From: Streptomyces griseoviridis
GTDB taxonomy: Bacteria > Actinomycetota > Actinomycetes > Streptomycetales > Streptomycetaceae
Assembly: GCA_014649155.1 (NCBI GenBank)
Contig: BMSM01000011.1
Location: 124,001 to 188,000, forward strand
Length of the DNA stretch: 64,000 nucleotides
Direction of reading: 5' to 3'
Part shown: positions 45,244 to 55,621 of the stretch, piece by piece
How the letters are laid out: each line of letters begins with the position of its first letter
Position numbering within the stretch: the first letter of the stretch is position 1
Notes under the pieces: generated by a model
Told to the model about the DNA's origin: nothing
The model's input: the letters and a program-made list of their open reading frames with translations, nothing else
Database searches by the model: none
Position numbers and translations under genes: made by a program

Positions 45244-45777
45244 CACCAGGGCCTCCCGGTCCGCGCCGCGCCCGGGTCCCGCGGGTCCCGGTGCGCCGGG
45301 TCGACGGGGCCGGGTCGGCCGCCGTGCCCGCGCTGGTGGTGGCCGGGATGGCGCCGGCCGTGCTGGTGATGGTCGTGCTGGTGCCGGCAGTGGTGGTGAT
45401 GGCCGCCGGGCCGGCCGAGGTGGCCGTGCCCGCCCCGGCCGCTCGCCGCCGTGCACCAGGGCCGTCGACGGCGGCTCCGCCGCGTCGGATCGTGGGTCCA
45501 AAGGCCGTGCATCGCCCGTCGCCCCCCTCACAGTCTCCATGTCCGTCCCCGGCGCCGAACGGTGCGCGGCGCAACCCCTGTCGGGACGATACACCAGTAT
45601 CGTCACTCAGGGACATAGGTTCTCTACGCTCCGTGACGACCAGGGAATATGCGGGTACCCACCGCTCCCGAAGGAACGCGGAGGGTGCCCGAAGCGGATC
45701 GCGCCGTCGTCGCGACGAGTGCGCCGCCCGTACCGAACCGGCATGGAAAACGCGCCGGTTGCGCGCGGCGCCCGGGG
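45244..45777. other. Upstream region of cdgC, 534 bp
   Basis: No confident gene. A perfect 6-4-6 palindrome CGATACACCAGTATCG lies at 45587-45602 and could be an operator. The stretch 45290-45440 is repetitive and open in all minus frames, giving Arg/Pro, His-rich or Ala/Thr-rich translations. An in-frame ATG at 45540 with GGGGA 5 nt upstream could extend cdgC. The Ala/Thr and His frames have better third-position GC than the cdgC frame, which argues against the extension. Confidence 0.5.
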
Positions 45778-46740
45778 TCACGCGCCGGAAGCGCCCGTCG
45801 TCAGTATCACGTTGCGCAGCGGCTCGCCGTTCACGAACCGGGTCAGCTGGTCGGTCACCAGCCGCTTGGCGCGCGGCAGGAAGGCGGAGGTCGGGCCGCC
45901 GACGTGCGGGCTGATCAGCACGCCCGGCGCCTGCCACAGGGGATGGCCCGCCGGCAGCGGCTCGGGGTCGGTGACGTCGAGGGCGGCGGTGATCCGGCCG
46001 CGCCGCGTCTCGGCCAGCAGCGCCTCGGTGTCGACCACCGGGCCCCGGGCCACGTTGACCAGCAGGGCGCCGTCCTTCATCCGGGCCAGGAACCCGGCGT
46101 CCACCAAGTGCCGGGTCTCCTCGGTGAGCGGCGTGCAGAGGATGACGACGTCCGCCTCCGGGAGCAGGGCGGGCAGTTCGGCGAGTGGATGCACCGGACC
46201 GCGCGCCGTCGTGCGCGCGGAGCGCGCGACCCGTGCCACCCGCGCCACCTCGAAGGGCACGAGCCGGTCCTCGGTCGCCGCGCCGATCGCGCCGTACCCG
46301 ACGATCAGCACGTTCCTGTCGGCGAGCGCCGGCCGGAATCCGCCCAGCCACTCCCCCTTGTCCTGGGCGCGCACGAAGTCGGGGACGCCGCGCAGCGCGG
46401 CCAGTGTCAGGGTGAGGGCCAGTTCTGCGGTGCTGGCCTCGTGGACGCCGCGCGCGTTGCAGAGGCGGACGCCGGGCGGGAGCGCGTCCAGCCGTCCCAT
46501 GACGTCGTCGACGCCCGCGGTGAGCGTCTGGACGACCTGGACGCCGCCGAGGTGCTCCAGCGGCCTGACCCGCACCGGGTGCGGCTTCATGTACGGCACG
46601 ACGTAGACGGCGCACCGTGCGGGGTCGCCGGGGAAGTCCTGGTCACCGTCGTCACCTCCGTCCCAGAACAGGTACCGGGGACCCTCGGGGAGCCCGTCTA
46701 TCTCGTCCGGCCGGATGGGCAGCCATACCTCAGCAGTCAT
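45778..46740 (-). CDS. D-2-hydroxyacid dehydrogenase family protein
   Basis: NAD-dependent 2-hydroxyacid dehydrogenase of 320 residues. The Rossmann motif VGYGAIGAATEDRL, the catalytic Arg in NVARGPVVDTEAL, the Glu in DVTDPEPLPAGH and the His in ISPHVGG are all present, so it is probably active. There is no ACT domain, so it is not a SerA. The substrate could be a glyoxylate/hydroxypyruvate-type acid but cannot be fixed. It is a single gene, divergent from an aldo/keto reductase across 77 bp. Confidence 0.88.
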   Translation of the reverse strand: MTAEVWLPIRPDEIDGLPEGPRYLFWDGGDDGDQDFPGDPARCAVYVVPYMKPHPVRVRPLEHLGGVQVVQTLTAGVDDVMGRLDALPPGVRLCNARGVHEASTAELALTLTLAALRGVPDFVRAQDKGEWLGGFRPALADRNVLIVGYGAIGAATEDRLVPFEVARVARVARSARTTARGPVHPLAELPALLPEADVVILCTPLTEETRHLVDAGFLARMKDGALLVNVARGPVVDTEALLAETRRGRITAALDVTDPEPLPAGHPLWQAPGVLISPHVGGPTSAFLPRAKRLVTDQLTRFVNGEPLRNVILTTGASGA

Positions 46741-46817
46741 GGTCAGGAGGCTATGTCAGGGGCCAGGAACGGCAGAGGTTAGGTTGGGGTGGCCACAGGA
46801 GGGAGGGTCACGACCAC

Positions 46818-47816
46818 GTGGAGCGCAGGACGATCGGCGCGCCGGCACTCGCGGTGGGGGCCGTCGGACTCGGGTGCATGCCGATGAACTGGGCGTACAG
46901 CACGTCCCGGCAGCGCGGCGACGAGTCGCTCAGGGCGGTGCACCGGGCGCTGGACCTGGGCTGCTCCCTGCTGGACACCGCGGACATGTACGGCCCGTTC
47001 ACCAACGAGCTGCTGCTGGGGCGGGTGTTGAAGGAACGGCGGGCCGACGCCTTCGTGTCGACGAAGGTGGGGCTGCTCGTCGGCGACCAGCACATCGTGG
47101 CCAACGGCCGCCCCGGGTATGTGAAGCGGGCCTGCGACGCGTCCCTGCGCCGCCTCCAGACCGACGTGATCGACCTCTACCAGCTGCACCGGGCCGACCC
47201 CGAGGTCCCCGTGGAGGAGACCTGGGGCGCGATGGCGGAGCTGGTGCGGGCCGGGAAGGTCCGGGCGCTGGGGCTGTGCGCGGTGGGCGCCCGGTCGGCG
47301 CGGCGGACCGGGACCGGCCTGCACGACGCGACGATCCGGCAACTGGAGCGGGTGCAGCAGGTGTTCCCGGTGAGCGCGGTCGAGGCGGAGCTGTCCGTAT
47401 GGTCGCCGGAGGCGCTGTGGGCGCTGCTGCCGTGGTGCGCGGCGCGCGGGGTGGGTTTCCTGGCGGCGATGCCGCTGGGCAACGGTTTCCTGACCGGCAC
47501 CCTGCGTCCCGGCGAGGGTTTCGAACCGGACGACCCGCGGGCCCGGCACCCCCGGTTCACCGCCGAGATGATGGCCGCCAACCAGCCGATCGTGGCCGGT
47601 CTGCGCCGGATCGCGGCCCGGCACGGCGAGGGGGTCACGCCCGCGGCGGTGGCGCTGGCCTGGGTGCTGGCGCAGGGCCCGCACGTGGTCCCGGTGCCGG
47701 GCACCAAGCAGGAGCGCTGGGTGACCCAGAACGCCGGCGCGGCGCGGCTGCGGCTGACGCCCGGGGACCTGGCGGAGGTGGCGGCGCTGCCGAGGGCGCT
47801 GGGCTCCTGGGAGTAG
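46818..47816 (+). CDS. Aldo/keto reductase
   Basis: NADPH-dependent reductase of 332 residues of the AKR superfamily. The GTG at 46818 follows GGAGGG at about 10 nt; further upstream the frame is non-homologous. The catalytic Asp and Tyr lie in LLDTADMYGPFTNELLLGRV, the Lys in VSTKVGL, and the expected His in IDLYQLHRADP. The C-terminal cofactor part VPVPGTKQERWVTQNAGA is present. Substrate unknown. It lies 92 bp before a lipoprotein gene on the same strand. Confidence 0.9.
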   Translation: MERRTIGAPALAVGAVGLGCMPMNWAYSTSRQRGDESLRAVHRALDLGCSLLDTADMYGPFTNELLLGRVLKERRADAFVSTKVGLLVGDQHIVANGRPGYVKRACDASLRRLQTDVIDLYQLHRADPEVPVEETWGAMAELVRAGKVRALGLCAVGARSARRTGTGLHDATIRQLERVQQVFPVSAVEAELSVWSPEALWALLPWCAARGVGFLAAMPLGNGFLTGTLRPGEGFEPDDPRARHPRFTAEMMAANQPIVAGLRRIAARHGEGVTPAAVALAWVLAQGPHVVPVPGTKQERWVTQNAGAARLRLTPGDLAEVAALPRALGSWE

Positions 47817-47908
47817 CCAGCGGGCGTACGGGATCGTCCGCGCGGGAACCTGTGGGGCACGAGCGGGGTTCGTCAGAGGGAACCCACCGCGTCGAAGGGA
47901 CCGTCATC

Positions 47909-49087
47909 GTGCGACGTCGCGCCGTACCGGCCGTGCTGACCTGTGCCGTGCTGCTGCTGGCGGCCGGCTGCTCCTCCGGCGACGGGGACGGTGACGGTCC
48001 GGCGGGCTGGAACGAGCGGGCCACCCCGGGCCGTACGGCCACGGCGTCCCCGTCGTCCCCGTCGTCCGAGTCCGCCGAGCGGGCCGCGCCCGCGAAGGGC
48101 TCGGCCGAGGTGGTCCGTACGGTCGCCACCGGCCTGGACAGCCCCTGGGGCCTCGCCCCGCTCCCGGACGGCGGCCTGCTCGTCGCCTCCCGCGACGAGG
48201 GCACGATCACCCGGGTCGACCCCGCGACGGGGAAGAAGACGGAGCTGGGCGAGGTACCCGGGGTGTCCCCGGCCGGGGAGGGCGGCCTGCTCGGCATCGC
48301 GCTCTCCCCCAGTTACGCCGCCGACCGCACGGTCTACGCCTACTTCACCTCCGCCTCGGACAACCGGATCGTTCGCATGCTCCACGACGCGGACCGGCCG
48401 GCCGGCGAGCAGCTCGGCGCCCCGGACACGGTGTTCAAGGGCATCCCCAAGGGGTTCGTCCACAACGGCGGCCGGATCGCCTTCGGCCCGGACAAGCTGC
48501 TGTATGTGGGCACCGGCGAGAGCGGCGACACCGGTCTGTCCCAGGACAGGGAGTCCCTCGGCGGCAAGATCCTGCGGCTGACCCCGGAGGGCGACCCCGC
48601 GCCCGGCAACCCCTTCCCGGACTCCCCCGTGTACTCCTACGGCCACCGCAATGTGCAGGGGCTGGCCTGGGACGGGTCGCGGCACCTGTTCGCCGCGGAG
48701 TTCGGCCAGGACACCTGGGACGAGCTGAACGCGATCACGCCGGGCGGCAACTACGGCTGGCCCGAGGCGGAGGGCCGCTCGGACGACGGCTCCTACCGGG
48801 ACCCGGTCGCCCAGTGGGGCACCGACGAGGCGTCCCCCAGCGGCATCGCGTACGCCGAGGGGTCGGTGTGGATGGCGGGGCTGAAGGGCGAGCGGCTGTG
48901 GCGCGTGCCGCTGAAGGGCACCGAGGCGGCGGCCGAACCGCAGTCCTTCCTCACGGGCGAGTACGGCCGGCTGCGCACGGTCGTCGCGGCGGGTGCCGGC
49001 CGGCTCTGGCTGGTGACCAGCAACACCGACGGCCGGGGCGGCCCGGCGAAGGGTGACGACCGGATCCTGGAGCTGAAGGTGAGTTAG
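47909..49087 (+). CDS. PQQ-dependent sugar dehydrogenase (GSDH family) lipoprotein
   Basis: Secreted six-bladed propeller protein of 392 residues. The signal ends with lipobox LLAAGC (Cys about residue 20), so it should be lipid-anchored outside the membrane. Propeller motifs are LDSPWGLAPLPDGGLLVASR, HNGGRIAFGPDKLLYVGTGE, GHRNVQGLAWD and GGNYGWPEAEG, as in soluble glucose/sorbosone dehydrogenases. The GTG at 47909 has GAAGGGA 8 nt upstream. Whether it binds PQQ cannot be read from sequence. Its stop overlaps the convergent DUF6191 gene by four bases. Confidence 0.88.
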   Translation: MRRRAVPAVLTCAVLLLAAGCSSGDGDGDGPAGWNERATPGRTATASPSSPSSESAERAAPAKGSAEVVRTVATGLDSPWGLAPLPDGGLLVASRDEGTITRVDPATGKKTELGEVPGVSPAGEGGLLGIALSPSYAADRTVYAYFTSASDNRIVRMLHDADRPAGEQLGAPDTVFKGIPKGFVHNGGRIAFGPDKLLYVGTGESGDTGLSQDRESLGGKILRLTPEGDPAPGNPFPDSPVYSYGHRNVQGLAWDGSRHLFAAEFGQDTWDELNAITPGGNYGWPEAEGRSDDGSYRDPVAQWGTDEASPSGIAYAEGSVWMAGLKGERLWRVPLKGTEAAAEPQSFLTGEYGRLRTVVAAGAGRLWLVTSNTDGRGGPAKGDDRILELKVS

Positions 49088-49323
49088 GCCGCGCCGTCCT
49101 CGCCGGGCTCGGGGTCGGCGTCGGACTCGGGGTCGGCGTCGGACTCGGGGTCGGACTCCGGCCGTCCGGGCGGCCGGACGACGACCTTGCCGGAGGTGAG
49201 GTCTATCGGCCCGTGCCCGGGGTCGCCGTCACCGACGTCCTCCCGGGTCAGTTCCAGCCGGTTCTGTTCGTCCCGGGTGTGCTTGCGGCCGGGTGCGAAC
49301 AGTTCGTCGAAAGCGTTGAACAC
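49084..49323 (-). CDS. DUF6191-like small protein
   Basis: Small acidic protein of 79 residues starting at GTG 49323, which has AGGAGG 4 nt upstream. The body FNAFDELFAPGRKHTRDEQ matches a short protein family I know from Streptomyces as DUF6191. The C-terminal 25 residues are built from Pro-Glu-Ser-Asp and Asp-Ala-Asp repeats, which come from an 18-bp tandem repeat. No function is known. Confidence 0.75.
   Translation of the reverse strand: MFNAFDELFAPGRKHTRDEQNRLELTREDVGDGDPGHGPIDLTSGKVVVRPPGRPESDPESDADPESDADPEPGEDGAA
49108..49155. repeat. 18-bp tandem repeat in the DUF6191-like gene
   Basis: The unit CTCGGGGTCGGCGTCGGA occurs at 49108-49125 and 49126-49143, followed by a shortened copy to 49155. 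It stays in frame and lengthens the acidic tail of the overlapping gene. Confidence 0.8.
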
Positions 49324-49441
49324 ATGACCTCCTCGGCCGGTGTCCCCAGCGTACGTCCCGCCCGGCCGGTCCGCGGAGGTCCGGACGCACGTGAGGGGCC
49401 CCACAGTCGCCCGTGCGGCCCCTCACGAGGGTCCCGTGCGC

Positions 49442-50023
49442 TCAGCTCGCCGAGGGCAGGCCCAGCAGGACGTCGGTGTACTTCAGGACGGCGAGGAGCA
49501 GGCCGATCACGCCCAGCGCGACGCCCGCCCAGCTCACCGACTTGATCCACGGGGCCTGCGGGCGGCCGGGCGCGCCGAACGCGGGCCGGGCCAGCACGAC
49601 GACGCCGACGATGAGCGCGACCAGGGCGAACACGCCGCCCCAGAGCGCGGTGGCCTGCCAGGCGTTGCCGTAGCCCTTCTCGATCAGCGTGGCCACGTCG
49701 GAGGACGAGGAGGTCGACAGCTGGCCGACCAGCGACTCGCGGGCGGACGCCACGGTGCCCACCCAGCTCCCGGTCAGCGACACGACGCCGAGCCCGGCGG
49801 AGACCACCGCACCCGCGCCCTGGCCGACACCGGTGGGGCCCGGCCCGGCGGCGGCACCGTCCTCGGCGGCCGCCTCGCCGTCCTCGACGGGGCTCGCGTC
49901 CTTCGCCGTCCCCGCGTCCGCGGCCCGCGGCGTCTCCGGTGCCTCGTCGGCGCCGGAGACGGCCGCCCTGTCCTCGTCCGCCTTGGTCGCGGCGCCGGTC
50001 TCGTCCACTGTCTTCGTTCCCAT
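49442..50023 (-). CDS. Membrane protein of unknown function with two helices
   Basis: Protein of 193 residues from ATG 50023. Residues 1-60 are acidic and Ala-rich without hydrophobic stretch. Then VGQGAGAVVSAGLGVVSLTG, and two clear membrane helices near 127-147 (WGGVFALVALIVGVVVLARP) and 160-182 (VSWAGVALGVIGLLLAVLKY). A serine-rich turn STSSSSD lies between. The ribosome site is weak (GCGAGA). No recognised domain. It lies 35 bp downstream of the acetyltransferase gene on the same strand. Confidence 0.75.
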   Translation of the reverse strand: MGTKTVDETGAATKADEDRAAVSGADEAPETPRAADAGTAKDASPVEDGEAAAEDGAAAGPGPTGVGQGAGAVVSAGLGVVSLTGSWVGTVASARESLVGQLSTSSSSDVATLIEKGYGNAWQATALWGGVFALVALIVGVVVLARPAFGAPGRPQAPWIKSVSWAGVALGVIGLLLAVLKYTDVLLGLPSAS

Positions 50024-50058
50024 GTCTCGCACCGTACGGACGCTCTCTGAGAGGTCCC

Positions 50059-50634
50059 TTAATGATCGTTGTGAGAGGTACGCGCACGTGCCGCCCGCCA
50101 CTCGGGCGCGAGCACCGCCCATATCTCGATGTCCTGGCGCACCCCACGGTACGGGTAGTGCTCGCGGAGCACGCCCTCGCGGGTCATGCCGAGCCGCCGG
50201 GCCGTGTTGACGCTGGCCGTGTTGGTGACGGCCGCGTACCACTCCACGCGGTGCATGCCGCGCTCGTCGAAGGCCCAGTCGATCAGGGTCCGGGCGCCGC
50301 GGGTGACCAGGCCCTTGCCGGTGGCCGCCGGTTCCAGCCAGCAGCCGATCTCGCAGACGCCGGTGGCGGCGTCGAAGGTCCGGAACATCAGTCCGCCGAC
50401 CAGCTCGCCGCCGAGCCACAGCCCGTGCAGGGAGCCGCTGTCGGCGGCCCGCTTGTTCGCGTACGCGGTGAGCTGGGCCCGCGCGGAGGCGGTGTCGGTG
50501 ACCTGGGTGCCGAACGGGATGAACCGGGTGATGAAGTCCCGGCCGCGACCGATGTGGGCGAGGAACTCGTCGGCGTGCCAGGGTTCCAGGGGGCGCAGTT
50601 CGGCTCCGTCGTCACCCAGCGATATCGCGTACAT
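50059..50634 (-). CDS. GNAT family N-acetyltransferase (RimJ/RimL-like)
   Basis: Acetyltransferase of 191 residues with the layout of ribosomal-protein or small-molecule acetylases: AELRPLEPWHADEFLAHI near the start, acetyl-CoA loop IGCWLEPAATGKGLVTRGAR (residues about 95-115), and NTASVNTARRLGMTREGVLR near the C-terminus. The target is unknown. It lies 220 bp from the gatB stop, separated by a strong hairpin. Confidence 0.88.
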   Translation of the reverse strand: MYAISLGDDGAELRPLEPWHADEFLAHIGRGRDFITRFIPFGTQVTDTASARAQLTAYANKRAADSGSLHGLWLGGELVGGLMFRTFDAATGVCEIGCWLEPAATGKGLVTRGARTLIDWAFDERGMHRVEWYAAVTNTASVNTARRLGMTREGVLREHYPYRGVRQDIEIWAVLAPEWRAARARTSHNDH

Positions 50635-50800
50635 CCCGGTCCGGCTCCTTCTCCCACACGCTGTTCACGTCTGCGGTGAGCCTCTCATGCGCGGCGCGGC
50701 ACTCGGGAGGTCCGGCGCCGATCCGGGGCAGCCGGGGATCACCTGGGTGCCGGATCACGGTGTGGCTGTCGCCGCCGAGGGTCTCCCCGCGCCGGTGGAC

Positions 50801-50840
50801 AGGAAGGGGGGCACGCCGTGCCCGGCGTGCCCCCCTTCCT
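50801..50840 (-). terminator. Terminator of the gatCAB operon
   Basis: A 17-bp perfect stem (AGGAAGGGGGGCACGCC with its complement) and a six-base loop, 14 bases after the gatB stop. There is no T run. Confidence 0.8.
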
Positions 50841-50854
50841 CCGCGAGGAGTGAC

Positions 50855-52369
50855 TCAGCCCTCCTCGACCCCCAGCTTCTGGAGGATCAGTTCCTTCACG
50901 CGGGCCGCGTCCGCCTGGCCGCGCGTCGCCTTCATGACCGCGCCGACCAGCGCGCCGGCCGCGGCGACCTTGCCGGACTGGATCTTGGCGACGATGCCGG
51001 CGTTGCCGGCGATCGCCTCGTCCACGGCGGCCGACAGGGCGCCCTCGTCCGACACGACCTTCAGGCCGCGCTTGTCGACGACCTCGTCCGGCGTGCCCTC
51101 GCCGGCGAGGACGCCCTCGATGACCTGGCGGGCCAGCTTGTCGTTGAGGTCGCCCTTCGCCACCAGCTCGGTCACCCGGGCCACCTGCGCGGGCGTGATG
51201 GCCAGCTCGTCCAGCGCCTTCTGCGACTCGTTGGCGCTGCGGGCCAGCTCGCCCATCCACCACTTGCGGGCGGACGCCGCGTCCGCCCCGGCCTCGATGG
51301 TGGCGACGATCGGGTCGAGCGCGCCGGCGTTGAGGATGGCCTGCATGTCGGTGCCGGAGATGCCCCACTCCTCGCGGAGCCGGTTGCGGCGCACCAGCGG
51401 CAGCTCGGGCAGGGAGGCGCGGATCTCCTCGACCCACTCGCGGGCGGGCGCCACGGGCACCAGGTCGGGCTCCGGGAAGTACCGGTAGTCCTCGGCCTCC
51501 TCCTTCACGCGGCCCGAGGTCGTGGACCCGGTGTCCTCGTGGAAGTGGCGGGTCTCCTGGACGATCGTGCCGCCGGAGGAGAGCACGGCCGCGTGCCGCT
51601 GGATCTCGAAGCGGGCCGCGCGCTCCACGGACCGCAGCGAGTTGACGTTCTTCGTCTCGGACCGCGTGCCGAACTTCTCCTGGCCGTGCGGGCGCAGCGA
51701 CAGGTTCACGTCGCAGCGCATCTGGCCCATCTCCATGCGGGCCTCGGAGACGCCGAGGGCGCGGATGACCTCGCGCAGCTCGCGGACGTACGCCCGCGCG
51801 ACCTCCGGCGCGCGCTCCCCGGCGCCCTCGATCGGCTTGGTGACGATCTCGATGAGCGGGATGCCGGCCCGGTTGTAGTCCAGCAGCGAGTGGGACGCGC
51901 CGTGGATACGGCCCGTGGCGCCGCCGACGTGCGTCGACTTGCCGGTGTCCTCCTCCATGTGGGCGCGCTCGATCTGCACCCGGAAGGTCTCGCCGTCCTC
52001 CAGCTGGACGTCGAGGTAGCCGTCGAAGGCGATGGGCTCGTCGTACTGGGAGGTCTGGAAGTTCTTCGGCATGTCCGGATAGAAGTAGTTCTTCCGGGCG
52101 AAGCGGCACCACTCGGCGATGGAGCAGTTCAGCGCGAGGCCGATCCTGATCGCGGACTCGACGCCGGTCGCGTTGACGACCGGGAGCGCGCCGGGCATGC
52201 CGAGGCAGACCGGGCAGGTCTGGGTGTTCGGGTCGGCGCCGAGCGCGGTCGAACAGCCGCAGAACATCTTGGTCTTGGTGCCGAGTTCGACATGGACCTC
52301 AAGGCCCATGACGGGGTCGTACGACGCGAGTGCGTCCTCGTACGACACCAGGTCGGTCGTGGTGGTCAC
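50855..52369 (-). CDS. gatB: Aspartyl/glutamyl-tRNA amidotransferase subunit B, GatB
   Basis: tRNA-binding, kinase-like subunit (504 residues) of the GatCAB complex, which turns Glu-tRNA(Gln) and Asp-tRNA(Asn) into Gln- and Asn-tRNA. The start [20 protein letters not shown] and [15 protein letters not shown] are typical, with Zn-type cysteines present. The C-terminal YqeY-like helical domain ([18 protein letters not shown] region onward) is intact. The GTG at 52369 has GAGGGA 9 nt upstream. It is last in gatC-gatA-small gene-gatB. Confidence 0.96.
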   Translation of the reverse strand: MTTTTDLVSYEDALASYDPVMGLEVHVELGTKTKMFCGCSTALGADPNTQTCPVCLGMPGALPVVNATGVESAIRIGLALNCSIAEWCRFARKNYFYPDMPKNFQTSQYDEPIAFDGYLDVQLEDGETFRVQIERAHMEEDTGKSTHVGGATGRIHGASHSLLDYNRAGIPLIEIVTKPIEGAGERAPEVARAYVRELREVIRALGVSEARMEMGQMRCDVNLSLRPHGQEKFGTRSETKNVNSLRSVERAARFEIQRHAAVLSSGGTIVQETRHFHEDTGSTTSGRVKEEAEDYRYFPEPDLVPVAPAREWVEEIRASLPELPLVRRNRLREEWGISGTDMQAILNAGALDPIVATIEAGADAASARKWWMGELARSANESQKALDELAITPAQVARVTELVAKGDLNDKLARQVIEGVLAGEGTPDEVVDKRGLKVVSDEGALSAAVDEAIAGNAGIVAKIQSGKVAAAGALVGAVMKATRGQADAARVKELILQKLGVEEG

Positions 52370-52384
52370 GGTGCTACTTCCCTC

Positions 52385-52620
52385 TCAGCCCAGCAGGACG
52401 TCGTCGTCGCCCAGCCGCTTCAGCTCGCGGTAGAGGATGGCGAGGCCGGTGACGATGGCGGCGGCGGACACGGCGGCGTCGACGAGCCGGAGCGTGTCGC
52501 TCTCGGCGCGGGCGAGCTTCGCCTGCTTGGCGACGCTGAGCGCGCCGAACGCGGTGGTGGCCATGGACAGGTACAGGCCGTTCTTGGACTTCTTGAAGCC
52601 CTTGGCCTTCGACAGCTTGC

Positions 52621-52624
<4 letters not shown>
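52385..52624 (-). CDS. Small membrane protein inserted between gatA and gatB
   Basis: Protein of 79 residues. A basic start ([20 protein letters not shown]) is followed by a hydrophobic segment near 53-66 ([19 protein letters not shown]). Its start overlaps the gatA stop (ATGA), and gatB begins 15 bp after its stop, so it is translated with the amidotransferase. I recall the same arrangement in other Streptomyces. No function is known. A link to tRNA amidation is only positional. Confidence 0.8.
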
Positions 52625-54114
<1,490 letters not shown>

Positions 54115-54119
54115 GGCGG

Positions 54120-54416
54120 TTACTCCTCCCCCAGGATCTGCGGCACCTTGAAACGCTGCTGCTCCTGGGCCGGGGCGCCGGAGAGCGCCTGCTCGGGCGT
54201 GAGCGACGGACGGACCTCGTCCGGCCGCATGACATTGGTCAGCGGGAGCGGGTGCGAGGTCGGCGGTACGTCTTGGTCGGCGACCTCGCTGACGCGGGCG
54301 ACCGCGCCGATGATGTCGTCCAGCTGTCCCGCGAAGTGATCGAGCTCTTCGGGCTTCAGCTCCAGACGCGCCAGCCGGGCGAGGTGGGCGACCTCCTCGC
54401 GCGTGATGCCAGGCAT
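54120..54416 (-). CDS. gatC: Aspartyl/glutamyl-tRNA amidotransferase subunit C, GatC
   Basis: Small scaffold subunit of 98 residues that holds GatA and GatB together. [20 protein letters not shown] and the C-terminal [16 protein letters not shown], then RFKVPQIL, are the family pattern. The ATG at 54416 has GAGG 8 nt upstream. First gene of the gat operon. Confidence 0.95.
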   Translation of the reverse strand: MPGITREEVAHLARLARLELKPEELDHFAGQLDDIIGAVARVSEVADQDVPPTSHPLPLTNVMRPDEVRPSLTPEQALSGAPAQEQQRFKVPQILGEE

Positions 54417-54505
54417 GCAGCGTTCCTCTGGGGTGAGAGTGGGTGTTCCGGTATGTCGCCCAATCCTATGGGGCGGCGCCCTTCGCCCGTTAAACGGTTT
54501 CCCCC

Positions 54506-54874
54506 TCAGACGGCGAACAGCAGCGCCGCGCTGATCAGGACGGTGACCGCGGTGGCGAAGTGGATGCCGAAGGCCACGGCCCTGGTGCCGCCGTGGCGCA
54601 GGACGACGAGCGTGTCGCCGAGCGGCACGATCACCACGGCGAGCATGAACCACGCCTCGGCGCGGGCGCCGGCGAAGACCAGCAGCGCCAGGCCCAGCAC
54701 GCCGTAGGTGAGGTCCCTGAGCCCCTTGACGGACAGGTAGGCGGGGTCGCCGTCGGCCTTGGCGGGCACGCCGTACCCGGCGGCGGCGGGCCGGGGCCGG
54801 AGCAGGAAGCGGGCCCCGATGAACAGGATGAAGAGGTCGAGGACGACGGCCAGGGTGTAGGCGGTCACGGTCAT
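54506..54874 (-). CDS. DUF4267 membrane protein
   Basis: Small membrane protein of 122 residues with about four helices (starting [20 protein letters not shown], ending [15 protein letters not shown]). The pattern [23 protein letters not shown] is characteristic of DUF4267. The ATG at 54874 has GGGGGA 5 nt upstream. It is divergent from a tetR gene with two perfect operators in the 88-bp gap, so it is probably repressed by that TetR. Function unknown. Confidence 0.88.
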   Translation of the reverse strand: MTVTAYTLAVVLDLFILFIGARFLLRPRPAAAGYGVPAKADGDPAYLSVKGLRDLTYGVLGLALLVFAGARAEAWFMLAVVIVPLGDTLVVLRHGGTRAVAFGIHFATAVTVLISAALLFAV

Positions 54875-54888
54875 GGACTTCCCCCTTG

Positions 54889-54952
54889 CTAGCGCTGCTA
54901 GATGATGTAGCGACGATAGAGCGTGCAGCGAAAGAATGTCTAGCGCTGCTAG
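54889..54952. promoter_or_regulatory. Duplicated TetR operator in the DUF4267/tetR gap
   Basis: The 13-bp palindrome CTAGCGCTGCTAG (CTAGC-GCT-GCTAG) occurs twice, exactly, at 54889-54901 and 54940-54952. The first lies just before the DUF4267 ribosome site, the second ends 10 bp before the tetR start. Each would let the TetR block one promoter. Confidence 0.8.
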
Positions 54953-54962
54953 CATTCCGGTC

Positions 54963-55547
54963 ATGTCGATCCAGACGCGCCGGGAGCGCGAACGAGCGGA
55001 GCGGGAGCGGCTGATCGTCGCCGCCGCGCGGGAACTGGCCGAGGCCGAGGGGTGGGACGCGGTCACCACGCGGCGCCTGGCGGCCGAGATCGAGTACAGC
55101 CAGCCGGTCCTCTACAGCCACTTCAAGGGCAAGGACGCCATCATGGCGGCGGTCGCGGTGGAGGGGTTCGCGGAACTGGCCGCGGAGCTGCGGGCGGCCG
55201 GTACGGCGGTTCCGCCGGGCCGGGCGGCACTCACGGCCGTGGGCGAGGCGTACACGGCGTTCGCGAGGCGCCGGCCCGCCCTGTACGACGCCATGTTCAC
55301 GCTCACGGTGGGGCTGCCGTTCGCGACGCCGGAGGCACCGGCCGCGCTGCGGGCGGGCTTCGAGGAACTGTCCCGGGCAGTGGCCCCGGCCGCGGCGGAG
55401 GGCGACGACCCCGGGCTGCTCACCGAGACGTACTGGGCCGGTCTGCACGGCCTGGTGACGCTGATGCGCAGCGGACGGCTCCCGGAAGAGGCCCACGACC
55501 GCCGGCTGGCGCTGCTGACCGGCCGCTTCGCGGCGGGAGCGGCGTAA
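54963..55547 (+). CDS. TetR family regulator, probable repressor of the DUF4267 gene
   Basis: Regulator of 194 residues. The helix-turn-helix reads [20 protein letters not shown], followed by [17 protein letters not shown], then a TetR_C_33-like domain ([19 protein letters not shown]). The ATG at 54963 has no good ribosome site, so it may be translated from a leaderless transcript. It is divergent from the DUF4267 membrane protein, with matched operators between. The ligand is unknown. Confidence 0.87.
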   Translation: MSIQTRRERERAERERLIVAAARELAEAEGWDAVTTRRLAAEIEYSQPVLYSHFKGKDAIMAAVAVEGFAELAAELRAAGTAVPPGRAALTAVGEAYTAFARRRPALYDAMFTLTVGLPFATPEAPAALRAGFEELSRAVAPAAAEGDDPGLLTETYWAGLHGLVTLMRSGRLPEEAHDRRLALLTGRFAAGAA

Positions 55548-55621
55548 GCGCCCGGAGGCACACGGGCGACCGCGGGACCGGCCACGACGGCACCCGCCCC
55601 CCGGCGACGAACCGGACCGCC

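Noticed and set aside
45155-46606. Plus-strand frame antisense to cdgC 5' end and the hydroxyacid dehydrogenase
   Set aside because: The dehydrogenase on the minus strand has complete catalytic motifs; this frame has none.
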